NCBI GenBank assembly: GCA_035310125.1 | Contig: DATGEP010000086.1 | Coordinates: forward strand, 1-23,113 | DNA length: 23,113 nucleotides | Source: DATGEP01 sp035310125 | Lineage (GTDB): Bacteria; Chloroflexota; Ktedonobacteria; Ktedonobacterales; JADMIN01 | Direction of reading: 5' to 3' | Part shown: positions 1 to 7,469 of the stretch, in pieces | How positions within the stretch are numbered: position 1 is the stretch's first letter | Layout of the letters: each line of letters opens with the position of its first letter | The notes under the pieces: generated by a model | Databases searched by the model: none | Seen by the model: only the letters and a program-made list of their open reading frames with translations | What the model was told of the DNA's origin: nothing | Translations under genes and position numbers: made by a program

Positions 1-1
1 G

Positions 2-634
2 AGGCTGGGCAGCGTGCCTGTCGCCGCGATGCAGGGGCGGTTTCACCTCTACGAGGGATATACCCCACATCAAGTCGTGCTGCCTATACGAGCTTTGCAC
101 CTACTCGGCGCGGACATATTGATCGTGACGAACGCCGCCGGTGGACTCGATCCGAGCCAGCGTGCGGGCGATCTGCTCCTGCTGCGCGACCACATTGGTT
201 TGGCCATGATGGCCGGTGGCAATCCGCTCGTCGGTGCGAACGATGAGCGGCTGGGACCGCGTTTCCCCGCGATGACGAACGCCTACGATGTGGAGCTGGC
301 CGCGCTGGCCCGCGGGGTGGCGGACGCACAAAAGACGCCCCTGCGCGAAGGCATCTACGCGATGGTCAGTGGGCCGAACTACGAGTCGCCAGCCGAGTTG
401 CGGTTCCTGCGCACGATTGGCGCGGACGCCGTAGGTATGTCTACGGTGCCGGAAGTCATCGCCGCGCGCCACATGGGTATGCGTGTGCTGGCCATCAGCG
501 TCGTAACCAACGTCGCGCTGGCGGGCGCGGATGCCACACCGCAGGAGCCAAGCCACCTGGATGTCGTGGCGACGGCGGAGGCGGCTGGAGATCGGCTTGC
601 TGCCCTCATCGAGGGCGTGGTGGCGCGGCTATGA
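2..634 (+). CDS. punA: Purine nucleoside phosphorylase, 5'-truncated by window edge
   Basis: Catalyses phosphorolysis of purine (deoxy)nucleosides to base plus (deoxy)ribose-1-phosphate in cytosolic purine salvage. The 210 visible residues match the trimeric class I PNP family: MQGRFHLYEGY near the left edge, then VTNAAGGL, DHIGL, the base-binding GPNYESPAE loop, VGMSTVPE, and the SVVTNVA segment carrying the purine-contacting Asn. The frame is open through base 2 (R-L-G-S-V-P...), so the gene starts outside the window. The GTG at 14 lies inside the conserved domain and is not the real start. About 60-70 N-terminal residues, including the phosphate-binding loop, are missing compared with the usual 270. 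The gene ends in TGA, 10 bp before the convergent gene at 645. The family call is firm; the symbol punA (versus deoD or pnp) is a convention. Confidence 0.93.
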   Translation, partial: RLGSVPVAAMQGRFHLYEGYTPHQVVLPIRALHLLGADILIVTNAAGGLDPSQRAGDLLLLRDHIGLAMMAGGNPLVGANDERLGPRFPAMTNAYDVELAALARGVADAQKTPLREGIYAMVSGPNYESPAELRFLRTIGADAVGMSTVPEVIAARHMGMRVLAISVVTNVALAGADATPQEPSHLDVVATAEAAGDRLAALIEGVVARL

Positions 635-644
635 GCGGCTCGTA

Positions 645-1205
645 TCAGCTCCCAATTGTCACGAATGTGTCCGCGAAGTAGTTGTATGAATTCACGCCGT
701 ACGCCACGACTTCGACGCCGTAGAGACCGGAAGCCACTTGTGGAGCAACTAGATTCCATGTTGCTCGTCCATTCGCATCGGTGATCTGCGGAGTCGGCCA
801 GTTCTGGAAGAGTGGCGCGCGGCCATCTGTGGGAGCGCGCATGAAACATCGCAGCCCCACAACCGCAGCTCCCCCATTCTGCGTCAGCGCCGTGACCGAG
901 ACGTTGAAGCTTTGGCCGGCCGATAGCGTATTTGGCGAGGACGACACGGTGAGAACAAATGCGACGGCGCCGGCAGATTGTGGCGTGACCGTCGCCGTGG
1001 CCAGCGGCACAGAAGTCGCGGTGGAAGCGGCGCGCGACGTTGGCGAGGACGCAGGCGCGGATACCGTCTTCGTGGCCGCCGCGAGACGTTCGCCTAGATG
1101 GCGGGCGTAGACACCCGCCGCCAGACCGCTGATGGAGCAAGCCACCAGCACTATGGCGAGTAGAACGGCGCTCGTCAGATTGGCGCTTTGCGCTCTCCGC
1201 TTCAC
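645..1205 (-). CDS. Membrane-anchored protein with Ser/Thr-rich linker and Ig-like domain
   Basis: Protein of 186 aa with unknown specific function. A basic N-terminus (KRR) leads into a hydrophobic segment at about residues 12-32. This is either a signal anchor or, because LVAC at 20-23 resembles a lipobox, a lipoprotein signal. A Ser/Thr/Ala/Pro-rich low-complexity linker follows (about 45-80). Then comes a beta-rich C-terminal domain with features of a bacterial Ig-like (invasin/Big-1 type) fold: LSAGQSFNVSVTALTQNGG, then ITDANGRATW and GLYGVEVVAYG. The start is a GTG preceded by AAGGA at about 9 nt. It lies 41 bp downstream of the ParA-like gene on the same strand, probably in one transcript. 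The exposed domain is probably extracytoplasmic. Surface display is an inference; the reading frame itself is well supported. Confidence 0.75.
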   Translation of the reverse strand: MKRRAQSANLTSAVLLAIVLVACSISGLAAGVYARHLGERLAAATKTVSAPASSPTSRAASTATSVPLATATVTPQSAGAVAFVLTVSSSPNTLSAGQSFNVSVTALTQNGGAAVVGLRCFMRAPTDGRAPLFQNWPTPQITDANGRATWNLVAPQVASGLYGVEVVAYGVNSYNYFADTFVTIGS

Positions 1206-1246
1206 TACGCACTATCCTTACGTGGCTTCGACATGCTTGCCGGAGT

Positions 1247-2224
1247 CTAGACCCGAAAGGCGGCATGTGCCTTTTCGAAGTCGGCCATCAACATTTCCGC
1301 ATCGCCCAGCATCAGCGCTGACGTATCCAGCACATGAGTATCTGGGCCAACTTGCAGCGTCGGCCCACGTCGCACCGCGGGCAGCCCCGCATCACGCAGG
1401 ATGCGCTCAGCAAGCAGCACATAGCCAACCCAATGGGACGGATTGGGGATACGCTCCCAAATTGGCTCGCCATACCGGAAGGCTTGTTCATAGAACTCAC
1501 TCTGCTTGATGGCGAACGGGTAGAGCTTTTCTGCCAGCGATTCGCCTTCGACGACACCGGCAATGCGAATGGTCTGGACGATGTCCGCGCATCGCTTGTT
1601 CTTCGGATCGCAGTGCGTGAGCAGGATCCCCGCGAGCCCTATTGGGTGCCCAGCCTCGCGCACGCGCGCCAGCAGACGTAGCGTTGCCTCCAGACCTTCG
1701 AGCGCTGGCGTCTCGGGAACGAGCGGCACCAGCAGTGTCTCCGTCGCCATGATAGCGTTTGTGAGCAGCGGGCCGCTGTCAGCCGGGAAATCTACGAAGA
1801 CCAGGTCCGTTTCATGCTGAAGCGCGGCGAGAAAACCCGCGAGCACACGCTCGGAATGGAGAAACGCGGCAGCGTCGCTCAGCAGCTCATCCCACGGCAG
1901 CACCCGTACACAGCCCCCGGACCAGCTTGGCTGCGACGCCAGTGTCACGGGCAGCCGGGCGGCTTCGAGAACCGTGCGCACCGCGGCAGGATCCGGCGTC
2001 TGGCCGGCTGGTACCGCCTGGAAGGAGAGGAGGGTGCTGGAAAACTCGCTATGTTCACCCGCCGGCCACAGGTCTCGCAGTGACCCAGTGCTCGTGCCGG
2101 GCTGTGCCAGGTCAACGACCAGGACGCGGGCGCCGGCGAGTGCGCAGAGCCTCGCCAGCATCGAGACCGTGGTGGATTTGCCCTGTCCCCCTTTACGAAT
2201 CGTTACCCCATAGACATTCGCCAT
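1247..2224 (-). CDS. Orphan ParA/MinD-type ATPase
   Basis: Protein of 325 aa in the ParA/MinD/Soj class of deviant-Walker-A P-loop ATPases, which form ATP-dependent dimers to position DNA, protein clusters or surface machinery. Residues 11-18 are KGGQGKST, the deviant Walker A signature with the extra Lys. RVLVVDLAQPGTST follows as the switch-I region, and DLVFVDFPADSG (around 140-150) is the Walker B/switch-II-like segment. The C-terminal 60 residues are divergent. The start ATG has AGGAAG 6 nt upstream. No ParB, parS-like repeat or MinE gene lies beside it, so chromosome partitioning is not supported by context. The neighbouring membrane-anchored protein may be a partner. Its role could be positioning of another complex; the family is clear, the function is not. 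Confidence 0.85.
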   Translation of the reverse strand: MANVYGVTIRKGGQGKSTTVSMLARLCALAGARVLVVDLAQPGTSTGSLRDLWPAGEHSEFSSTLLSFQAVPAGQTPDPAAVRTVLEAARLPVTLASQPSWSGGCVRVLPWDELLSDAAAFLHSERVLAGFLAALQHETDLVFVDFPADSGPLLTNAIMATETLLVPLVPETPALEGLEATLRLLARVREAGHPIGLAGILLTHCDPKNKRCADIVQTIRIAGVVEGESLAEKLYPFAIKQSEFYEQAFRYGEPIWERIPNPSHWVGYVLLAERILRDAGLPAVRRGPTLQVGPDTHVLDTSALMLGDAEMLMADFEKAHAAFRV

Positions 2225-2278
2225 GTTTCGCTTCCTGCCTGTGCAATAAAGTCATGTCGCTCGATATACAGCGCCACC

Positions 2279-2308
2279 AGTATTGCAGTCTGGTTCATGG
2301 CGTGTCAA
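2279..2308 (-). promoter_or_regulatory. Sigma-70-type promoter for the ParA-like gene
   Basis: On the minus strand there is a perfect -35 hexamer TTGACA (2303-2308), an 18-bp spacer and a -10 hexamer AATACT (2279-2284, 4 of 6 matches). The predicted start is near 2272, leaving a leader of about 48 nt before the ATG at 2224. Direct sequence match; activity is inferred. Confidence 0.55.
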
Positions 2309-2359
2309 GCCAGGGAGCGGCGTACGCGCACCGTTTCGCCCTGGACGGGCTACTAAGCG

Positions 2360-2388
2360 TTGACGACCGGCTGACACACGCCTAGAAT
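2360..2388 (+). promoter_or_regulatory. Sigma-70-type promoter for the two-component operon
   Basis: A -35 hexamer TTGACG (2360-2365), an exact 17-bp spacer and a -10 hexamer TAGAAT (2383-2388) each differ from consensus at one position. The predicted start is near 2395. This makes the upstream in-frame ATG at 2389 unusable as start of the kinase and leaves a long leader of about 175 nt. Confidence 0.7.
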
Positions 2389-2571
2389 GTGACATGCTAC
2401 ACGGCCAGCGGTCGGTGCGTGCGTGGAGGGATGTCATACCGGCAAGGTAGGCCGTTTCCTCCAACTCTGCGCCTCAAATGGGCGCACGGTCCCTTTCACA
2501 TCAGTCCACTCAGCTCCACACCCGTGTGTATTGTAGCGGGCCACGTAGAGAAGTCGAGAGTGACTCGTGGC

Positions 2572-4131
2572 ATGAACCACAGCTATTCTGTGTTGGTGTC
2601 AATTCCAGTTGACAGCGGTGTGGTGCTCGGCGGTGCCGCACTCTTGCTCGCGATTGCGGGCAGCGTGTATATGCTCCGGCCTGTGCACGATCTCTGGCGG
2701 CGCGCGCTCACCAACCTCTTCTTCCGGGATTACTACGAGCTGGGGCCGACGATTCAGCGATTCAGCCAGGAGCTTGGGGCGCTACGCGAGCAAGGCGATG
2801 TCGTCAATCTTCTGCTGGATGGCCTGGTGGAAACACTCAATCTGTCTGGCGTCGTATTTGTGGGGCTACCAGAAGGTCTTGATCCAAGCGTGCTCCGGCT
2901 CATCGAGCCTGACGATCTGGGCGCCCGCCGCGACTTCGCCACCACCGAGGGGCGCGCTGGGGTGTTGCGCGGTCTCGTTTCGGTGGATTTGGCGGCGAGT
3001 CAGCTCTCCTGGGCCACGCCACTCATGCTCAATCCCTGGCCAGGTTGCGCGGCGCTCGTGCTCATCGGTCCCGCTCGTGGCAGCCTGGGTCTCGGGCTGT
3101 TAGTGGTAGGGAAGAAACGCGCGGGAGGACAATTACGCCGCGACGACCGGATGCTGCTGGTCACGCTGGCCCACCAAGCCGGGACGGCGCTGGAGAACGC
3201 CGTGCTCTTCGCGGGCCTCAAGATCTCGCTGGCGCAGGTGGAAGTCTCGACCAGGCAGCTTGTGGGGGCGCGAGCGGAGCAACAGCTTCTCTTGCGAGAG
3301 CTTGTCAACGCGGACGAGCGGCAACGCGCGGCGTTAGCGCGTGATCTACACGACGATGCGCTCCAGGAAGTGCTGTATCTCATCCGGCATTCACGCCTAA
3401 GTGTCGAGCTGGTGACGGCGCTCGAACCCTTTATGGAGCCGCTGGAGGCTTCACCCACGCAGGTGCTCCCCACGGCTGCCAGCGCACCCCGGAACGTGGC
3501 GCTGGCGCGGCTGCGGGCAGAGCTCACCCAGCTTGCGGAGCGATCCGTGGTCGTGGAACAGCGGTTGCGAGCGCTTTGCCTGGGACTGTACCCGGCGCTG
3601 CTCAATTCGCTGGGGTTGCAGGCGGCGCTGGATGATCTTGCAAACGAGCACGCGCTGACAACTGGCTTGCGCGTCGCGTTACAGTGGTCCAATGATGCGC
3701 TCGACGCGACCGAGCTGTTGGATCCAGAGACCGCCCTGCATGTGTACCGCATCGCACAGGAAGGGTTGCGCAATGCCAGCAAACATGCCGGCGCTTCGGT
3801 TGCTCACGTGAAGCTAACGCTGGTGCGTGCGCCGGTGCCGTCGCAAGCTGGACACCACACGTCGCCGCATCCTCTGCTCCAGCTCGATATCCAGGACGAC
3901 GGACCTGGTATTCCCTTGCCCGTAGACTACGCAGCACTCTTGCGTGAAGGCCACCTGGGCCTTGCTGGCATGCGCGAGCGAGCGCAGCGCATCGGCGGCA
4001 CCCTCGTCATCGAGCGCGCAGCTGACGGCACACATATTCGCCTGCTCGTTCCAGTAGACGTCGCTCCGCCGCGAACGCTGGTCGCCGAAGCGCGTCGAGT
4101 CCAGCGCACACATGAAGGGAACGGTCAATGA
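2572..4131 (+). CDS. Sensor histidine kinase (GAF + HisKA_3 + HATPase_c), NarL-type
   Basis: Two-component sensor of 519 aa that should autophosphorylate on His and pass phosphate to the regulator encoded next. One transmembrane segment lies at about residues 16-36. A linker with LFFRDYYEL, typical of this kinase type, follows, then a GAF-like region (about 60-205; ends in LVTLAHQAGTALENAVLF). The HisKA_3 H-box is DERQRAALARDLHDDALQ with H260. The N-box RIAQEGLRNASKH lies near 393-405, the G1 box DIQDDGPGIP at 439-448, and the G2 box GHLGLAGMRERA follows. The frame is open to an ATG at 2389, which precedes the predicted transcript start. I chose the ATG at 2572 just before the membrane segment; its SD is weak (GAGAG, 11 nt), and GTG at 2560 is an alternative. 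It overlaps the response regulator by ATGA. The ligand is unknown. Confidence 0.88.
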   Translation: MNHSYSVLVSIPVDSGVVLGGAALLLAIAGSVYMLRPVHDLWRRALTNLFFRDYYELGPTIQRFSQELGALREQGDVVNLLLDGLVETLNLSGVVFVGLPEGLDPSVLRLIEPDDLGARRDFATTEGRAGVLRGLVSVDLAASQLSWATPLMLNPWPGCAALVLIGPARGSLGLGLLVVGKKRAGGQLRRDDRMLLVTLAHQAGTALENAVLFAGLKISLAQVEVSTRQLVGARAEQQLLLRELVNADERQRAALARDLHDDALQEVLYLIRHSRLSVELVTALEPFMEPLEASPTQVLPTAASAPRNVALARLRAELTQLAERSVVVEQRLRALCLGLYPALLNSLGLQAALDDLANEHALTTGLRVALQWSNDALDATELLDPETALHVYRIAQEGLRNASKHAGASVAHVKLTLVRAPVPSQAGHHTSPHPLLQLDIQDDGPGIPLPVDYAALLREGHLGLAGMRERAQRIGGTLVIERAADGTHIRLLVPVDVAPPRTLVAEARRVQRTHEGNGQ

Positions 4132-4805
4132 GCGATAACCAGGACACCGTGCGTGAAGAACCAGATGCAGCCATCCGGATTTTGCTTGTAGACGATCATA
4201 CGGTCATGCGCGCCGGGACGCGACGCATCCTCGAAGATGAGCCGGATTTCGTCGTTGTGGGCGAAGCGAGCGACGGCAACGAAGCGTTGCTGTTAGCGCA
4301 CGACGCACAACCCACGCTTGTCGTGCTGGATATTGGTATGCCCAATATGGATGGCATCCAGACATGCCGGACGATGCGTGAGCGGTGGCCAGAGCTGCAT
4401 ATCCTCATTCTCACAGGACACGACAACGACGCGCTGGTGCGTATGCTGCATCGCATAGGTGTCGAGGGATATCTCCTCAAGTCGGCGGGTCCGCACGAGC
4501 TTATTGGCGCTATTCGCGAGGTAGCGCGGGGCCAACAGGCGTATGGTGAAGAACCAGCCAGCGCCCTGGCTCATCAGGGGACGTACGCTGACCCACAGCC
4601 CACGCCGAAGGAGCTGGAAGTGCTTTTGGCGGTGGCTAGCGGGAAGCGCAACCGTGAGATAGCCAAGGAGCTCCATCTGAGCGTGAATACGGTCGAGTTC
4701 CACCTTCGCAATATTTTCACCAAGCTAGGCGCGGCGTCGCGGGCGGACGCGATTGGGAGAGCGCGGCGGCATGGGTGGCTCGACACACAGGACCTGCTAT
4801 GTTAG
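4128..4805 (+). CDS. NarL/FixJ-family response regulator
   Basis: DNA-binding response regulator of 225 aa, partner of the kinase just upstream, whose stop it overlaps as ATGA (4128-4131), indicating translational coupling. The receiver domain occupies about residues 15-135: acidic pair D22-D23, phospho-acceptor D68 in VVLDIGMPNMDG, Thr96 in LILTGHD and Lys118 in YLLKSAGP. A LuxR-type helix-turn-helix is at about 157-218, with PTPKELEVLLAVASGKRNREIAKELHLS in it, then VNTVEFHLRNIFTKLGA. All active-site residues are present, so it should be functional. Target genes cannot be told from the sequence; the acidic protein gene 75 bp downstream is the nearest candidate. Confidence 0.95.
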   Translation: MSDNQDTVREEPDAAIRILLVDDHTVMRAGTRRILEDEPDFVVVGEASDGNEALLLAHDAQPTLVVLDIGMPNMDGIQTCRTMRERWPELHILILTGHDNDALVRMLHRIGVEGYLLKSAGPHELIGAIREVARGQQAYGEEPASALAHQGTYADPQPTPKELEVLLAVASGKRNREIAKELHLSVNTVEFHLRNIFTKLGAASRADAIGRARRHGWLDTQDLLC

Positions 4806-4828
4806 AATAGCGCCACCAGACGGAAGGC

Positions 4829-4859
4829 AAAGCTGGAACCCCCACGGCGGGGTGGCTTT
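4829..4859 (+). terminator. Imperfect terminator-like hairpin after the response regulator
   Basis: The outer stem AAAGC/GCTTT (4829-4833 with 4855-4859) and inner stem ACCCC/GGGGT (4838-4842 with 4849-4853) are separated by a small asymmetric internal loop. The hairpin ends in TTTT. It lies 23 nt downstream of the regulator stop and 21 nt before the next start codon. It could be a partial intrinsic terminator or attenuator that reduces expression of the downstream gene. Confidence 0.45.
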
Positions 4860-4880
4860 TGTGAGACGAGAGGGGGCACT

Positions 4881-5366
4881 ATGCGGGGGTGGCAGTCAGA
4901 ATTGGATGAGCTACTCTCCCAACTGCACGTGTCGCTAGAGCCAGGTCGGTTGCCTTCTTCCTTGACGAGCGCTTTTACTTCCACTGACGGCGCACTGGAC
5001 GTGGATATCGCTGATGACGGCACGGATGCGTCCGTTCCGCTGGATCTTGAGGCACTTCCCGCGGATGAGATGCCAGTCGACGGCGATGAGGTCAATGCCG
5101 TCAGCAGAGAGCTGGAATCCACAGTGCGCCGCGTGATCCATATGGCTCGCGTGGGACAGATGGAAAGCTCGTTGCGCGACGACGTTGTGTTCGTCTTACA
5201 AGCGCTGACACGACCAAATCCGCATGAGCGCTCTAGCAGGCGACATCGCGAGAAAATAGACGACGGGGACCAAGAATGGCAGCTTGCCACCGCCGCCGCC
5301 GTACTCCGCTTCTGTCGCATTGTGCTGCACTTGACCGACGCTCTATCGCGTGATGCGGGGTCATGA
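4881..5366 (+). CDS. Acidic hypothetical protein downstream of two-component genes
   Basis: Protein of 161 aa with no family I recognise. The first half is acidic (many Asp/Glu around residues 38-72) with a low-complexity feel. The second half is predicted mostly helical, with SRELESTVRRVIHMARVGQMESS and a C-terminal helix LATAAAVLRFCRIVLHLTDAL. There is no signal peptide or membrane segment. The start ATG has a strong SD-like AGAGGGGG about 6 nt upstream. It lies 75 bp after the response regulator, behind a terminator-like hairpin, and overlaps the convergent gene at 5361 by 6 bp. A long open frame exists on the opposite strand, but the SD and gene order favour this one. It may be co-expressed with, or regulated by, the two-component system (inference). 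Confidence 0.6.
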   Translation: MRGWQSELDELLSQLHVSLEPGRLPSSLTSAFTSTDGALDVDIADDGTDASVPLDLEALPADEMPVDGDEVNAVSRELESTVRRVIHMARVGQMESSLRDDVVFVLQALTRPNPHERSSRRHREKIDDGDQEWQLATAAAVLRFCRIVLHLTDALSRDAGS

Positions 5367-5858
5367 TCGCCGCCTGTACGGCTCCAGTGGCGGGAGCGCA
5401 CGGGTCGAGCACACGCGCCGCCGCGCATTTGGGCGTAGCCCTCGCCGTCGCACAGCACAGCGTCGTGCCGCCACGTTCCGCCGGCGCAGCGTCAAAGAGC
5501 GCGCATCCACCATCGGCGACGTATGCGGAAGTGTGATCATCACCGGAGTCCAGGCCATTGGCGTCATGAGCGAAGAATCGAACCCAGTCCATACCAGTGC
5601 GTTTGCGAATAATGCGCCATCGCCGGCAATGGAGGGCGACAACAGCGCATACAGGAGCAGCGCGGCGCCCGCGCCCGCGAGGCCACCCGCTATCGCGAGC
5701 GCGTCCTGAGATATAGCGAGAGCAAACCAACGATCTACGAGGGTACCCAGGGACAGCGTAATCGCCGCCCCGCTGATAGCGGCACAAGCCAAAACTGCCA
5801 GGCACTGCACGATGTGGTCACGTCGTAGTGACCTGGCATTGGTCTTCTTCGGCGCCAT
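5361..5858 (-). CDS. Small membrane protein with two predicted helices
   Basis: Hypothetical protein of 165 aa. A basic N-terminus (MAPKKTNARSLRRDH) precedes two hydrophobic segments at about residues 17-40 and 48-70, so it is probably an inner-membrane protein with both ends cytoplasmic. The start ATG at 5858 has GGGAG 7 nt upstream; the same frame is open 26 codons further up but without an SD. From about residue 118 the sequence turns strongly Arg-rich and loses its earlier character, which might mark a frameshift near 5500 or a genuine basic tail. The gene lies 126 bp downstream of selA on the same strand. No known family recognised. Confidence 0.6.
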   Translation of the reverse strand: MAPKKTNARSLRRDHIVQCLAVLACAAISGAAITLSLGTLVDRWFALAISQDALAIAGGLAGAGAALLLYALLSPSIAGDGALFANALVWTGFDSSLMTPMAWTPVMITLPHTSPMVDARSLTLRRRNVAARRCAVRRRGLRPNARRRVCSTRALPPLEPYRRRS

Positions 5859-5984
5859 CTCAGACTCCCTGGTCGCTACCGGGTGTCGGATACCTTGCCA
5901 CATCGGTGTGGGAGGGTAACGATCCGCTCTCTGCAAGAGTGAGGCCGGTAGGTTAAGCCTGTGTGAGGAGTTGCTGAGATGCAG

Positions 5985-7469
5985 TTAAGAATTCGTGGTG
6001 AGCTTCACTGTCGCGTGCAAGGCGTCCAGCAAAAGGGCGTCCTGTTCCGGTAGGACAGTTCGTGGGTCGAGCAGGAATCGGTCCCGCTGTGCGCGAGCGA
6101 CAACGGGTGGATCGCCAGTGCGCAGGCGTGCCGCTAGCGCATTAAAATCGAGGTGTCCATCTGGCTGGTCCACGGAGATAGCACAGAGCACCGTCGGCAA
6201 TGTCTCACCGGGCAGCGAGCCACCACCAACCGTCGAGTCGCCAGCAATCGTCTCCGCTTCAATACCCCAGCCGCGCAACGTTTCACTCCAGTGGGCTGCC
6301 CGTTGGCGAATGGCTTCGAGAGGGAACGAGATAGCGCGCCAGACGGGAAGATCGCGCTCGGGCAGACCATCGCGGTGCAGGCGCAGCGTCGCTTCGAGGG
6401 CCGCAAGCGTCAGCTTGTCAATGCGTACCGCGCGCATCAGCGGGTGTTTGGCAATGTGCGCGAGCAGCGCGGCGCGGCCCACGATGATACCCGCCTGCGG
6501 ACCGCCGAGCAGCTTATCGCCGGAGAAACAGGTGATATCCATTCCGGCTGTCACACTTTCACCGACCGTCGGCTCATGTGCCAGGCCCCAGCGCTCGGTC
6601 TCACCCAGGCACCCGCTGCCAAGATCATGCACCAGCACCAGGCCGCGCTCGTGCGCCAGCCGTGCAAGCGCGGCCAGATCGGGCGTCTCTGTGAAGCCAA
6701 CGACGCGGAAATTGCTGGGATGAACGACGAGAAACACGCCAGTCTCCGGCGTGATCGCAGCTTCGTAATCGCGCAACCGCGTGCGATTTGTGGTGCCAAC
6801 CTCAACCAGCCTTGCGCCACCCTGTCGCAGCACATCCGGCACACGGAAACCGCCGCCAATCTCCACGAGCTCGCCACGCGACACAATCACCTCACGCCCC
6901 GCCGCCAGCGCACTGAGCGCGACGAGCACAGCGGCGGCGTTGTTGTTCACGACGAGCGCGTCTTCGGCGCCTGTCAGCTCGCGGAGAATCTCACGAACGT
7001 GAGTGTGTCGCGATCCCCGCTCGCCAGCGTTTAAATCGTATTCGAGGTTAGAATACCCCCGAGCAACCTGGGTCATCGCGGCGATTGCCGCGGCGCTCAA
7101 GGGAGCGCGGCCCAAATTCGTGTTGACGATGACGCCCGTGGCGTTGATAACCGGGCGCAGGGCTGGCTGGTCGAGCTTTCTGAGCAAGCCAGCGGCGCGT
7201 TTCGCCAGCATCTCCCTATCGGGGGATTCGCCGCCCGCCGCGATTGCCGTTCGAGCCTCGGCTATCGCATCGCGCACGGCGCGCACCATCGCCTCATGCG
7301 AGGTATCACTGGCAGCGTCAGGCGCCACGGCGAGGTGACGCAGTATCTCATCTACAGATGGTAACGTGCGTAGGAGCGCCGTCTGTGCCTGCTCCCGCTC
7401 GCGCTGGGAGCCAGACTCACCCGGCTGGTCCGCCACCCGCGGTGTGTGTGATCCCACATGCCGGCTCAT
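5985..7469 (-). CDS. selA: L-seryl-tRNA(Sec) selenium transferase (selenocysteine synthase)
   Basis: PLP enzyme that converts Ser-tRNA(Sec) to Sec-tRNA(Sec) using selenophosphate, in the cytosol, as part of UGA recoding. The 494 aa are slightly longer than the usual 460-470, because of a polar N-terminal stretch. Family landmarks: LLRTLPSVDEIL near residue 32, RPVINATGVIVNTNLGRAPLS (105-125), YSNLEYDLNAGERGSRH, VVNNNAAAVLV, SRGELVEIGGGFRVPDV and FSGDKLLGGPQAGII with the PLP lysine at K319. The ATG overlaps the stop of the MazF-like gene as ATGA, so translation is probably coupled. selB, selD and the tRNA(Sec) gene are not in the window. Its presence implies that this genome decodes UGA as selenocysteine, which matters for the interrupted SRPBCC gene at 15090-15548. 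Confidence 0.97.
   Translation of the reverse strand: MSRHVGSHTPRVADQPGESGSQREREQAQTALLRTLPSVDEILRHLAVAPDAASDTSHEAMVRAVRDAIAEARTAIAAGGESPDREMLAKRAAGLLRKLDQPALRPVINATGVIVNTNLGRAPLSAAAIAAMTQVARGYSNLEYDLNAGERGSRHTHVREILRELTGAEDALVVNNNAAAVLVALSALAAGREVIVSRGELVEIGGGFRVPDVLRQGGARLVEVGTTNRTRLRDYEAAITPETGVFLVVHPSNFRVVGFTETPDLAALARLAHERGLVLVHDLGSGCLGETERWGLAHEPTVGESVTAGMDITCFSGDKLLGGPQAGIIVGRAALLAHIAKHPLMRAVRIDKLTLAALEATLRLHRDGLPERDLPVWRAISFPLEAIRQRAAHWSETLRGWGIEAETIAGDSTVGGGSLPGETLPTVLCAISVDQPDGHLDFNALAARLRTGDPPVVARAQRDRFLLDPRTVLPEQDALLLDALHATVKLTTNS

Larger units (their letters stand above)
2225..2571. other. Divergent intergenic region with two promoters
   Basis: This 347-bp gap separates the ParA-like gene (minus) from the sensor kinase gene (plus). 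It holds a promoter candidate for each direction (2279-2308 minus and 2360-2388 plus). Beyond these, I see no tRNA, convincing terminator or long repeat. The frame of the kinase is open back to 2389, but that ATG lies upstream of the predicted transcription start, so this part is treated as a leader. Confidence 0.6.

Noticed and set aside
2389..2571. Longer sensor kinase start at the ATG at 2389
   Set aside because: The ATG lies upstream of the predicted transcription start of a strong promoter (-10 at 2383-2388), and the added 61 residues do not look like a kinase N-terminus.
4802..5458. Minus-strand frame of 218 codons opposite the acidic protein gene
   Set aside because: Ser/Arg-rich composition typical of an antisense shadow, and the plus-strand gene has an SD and a sensible position.
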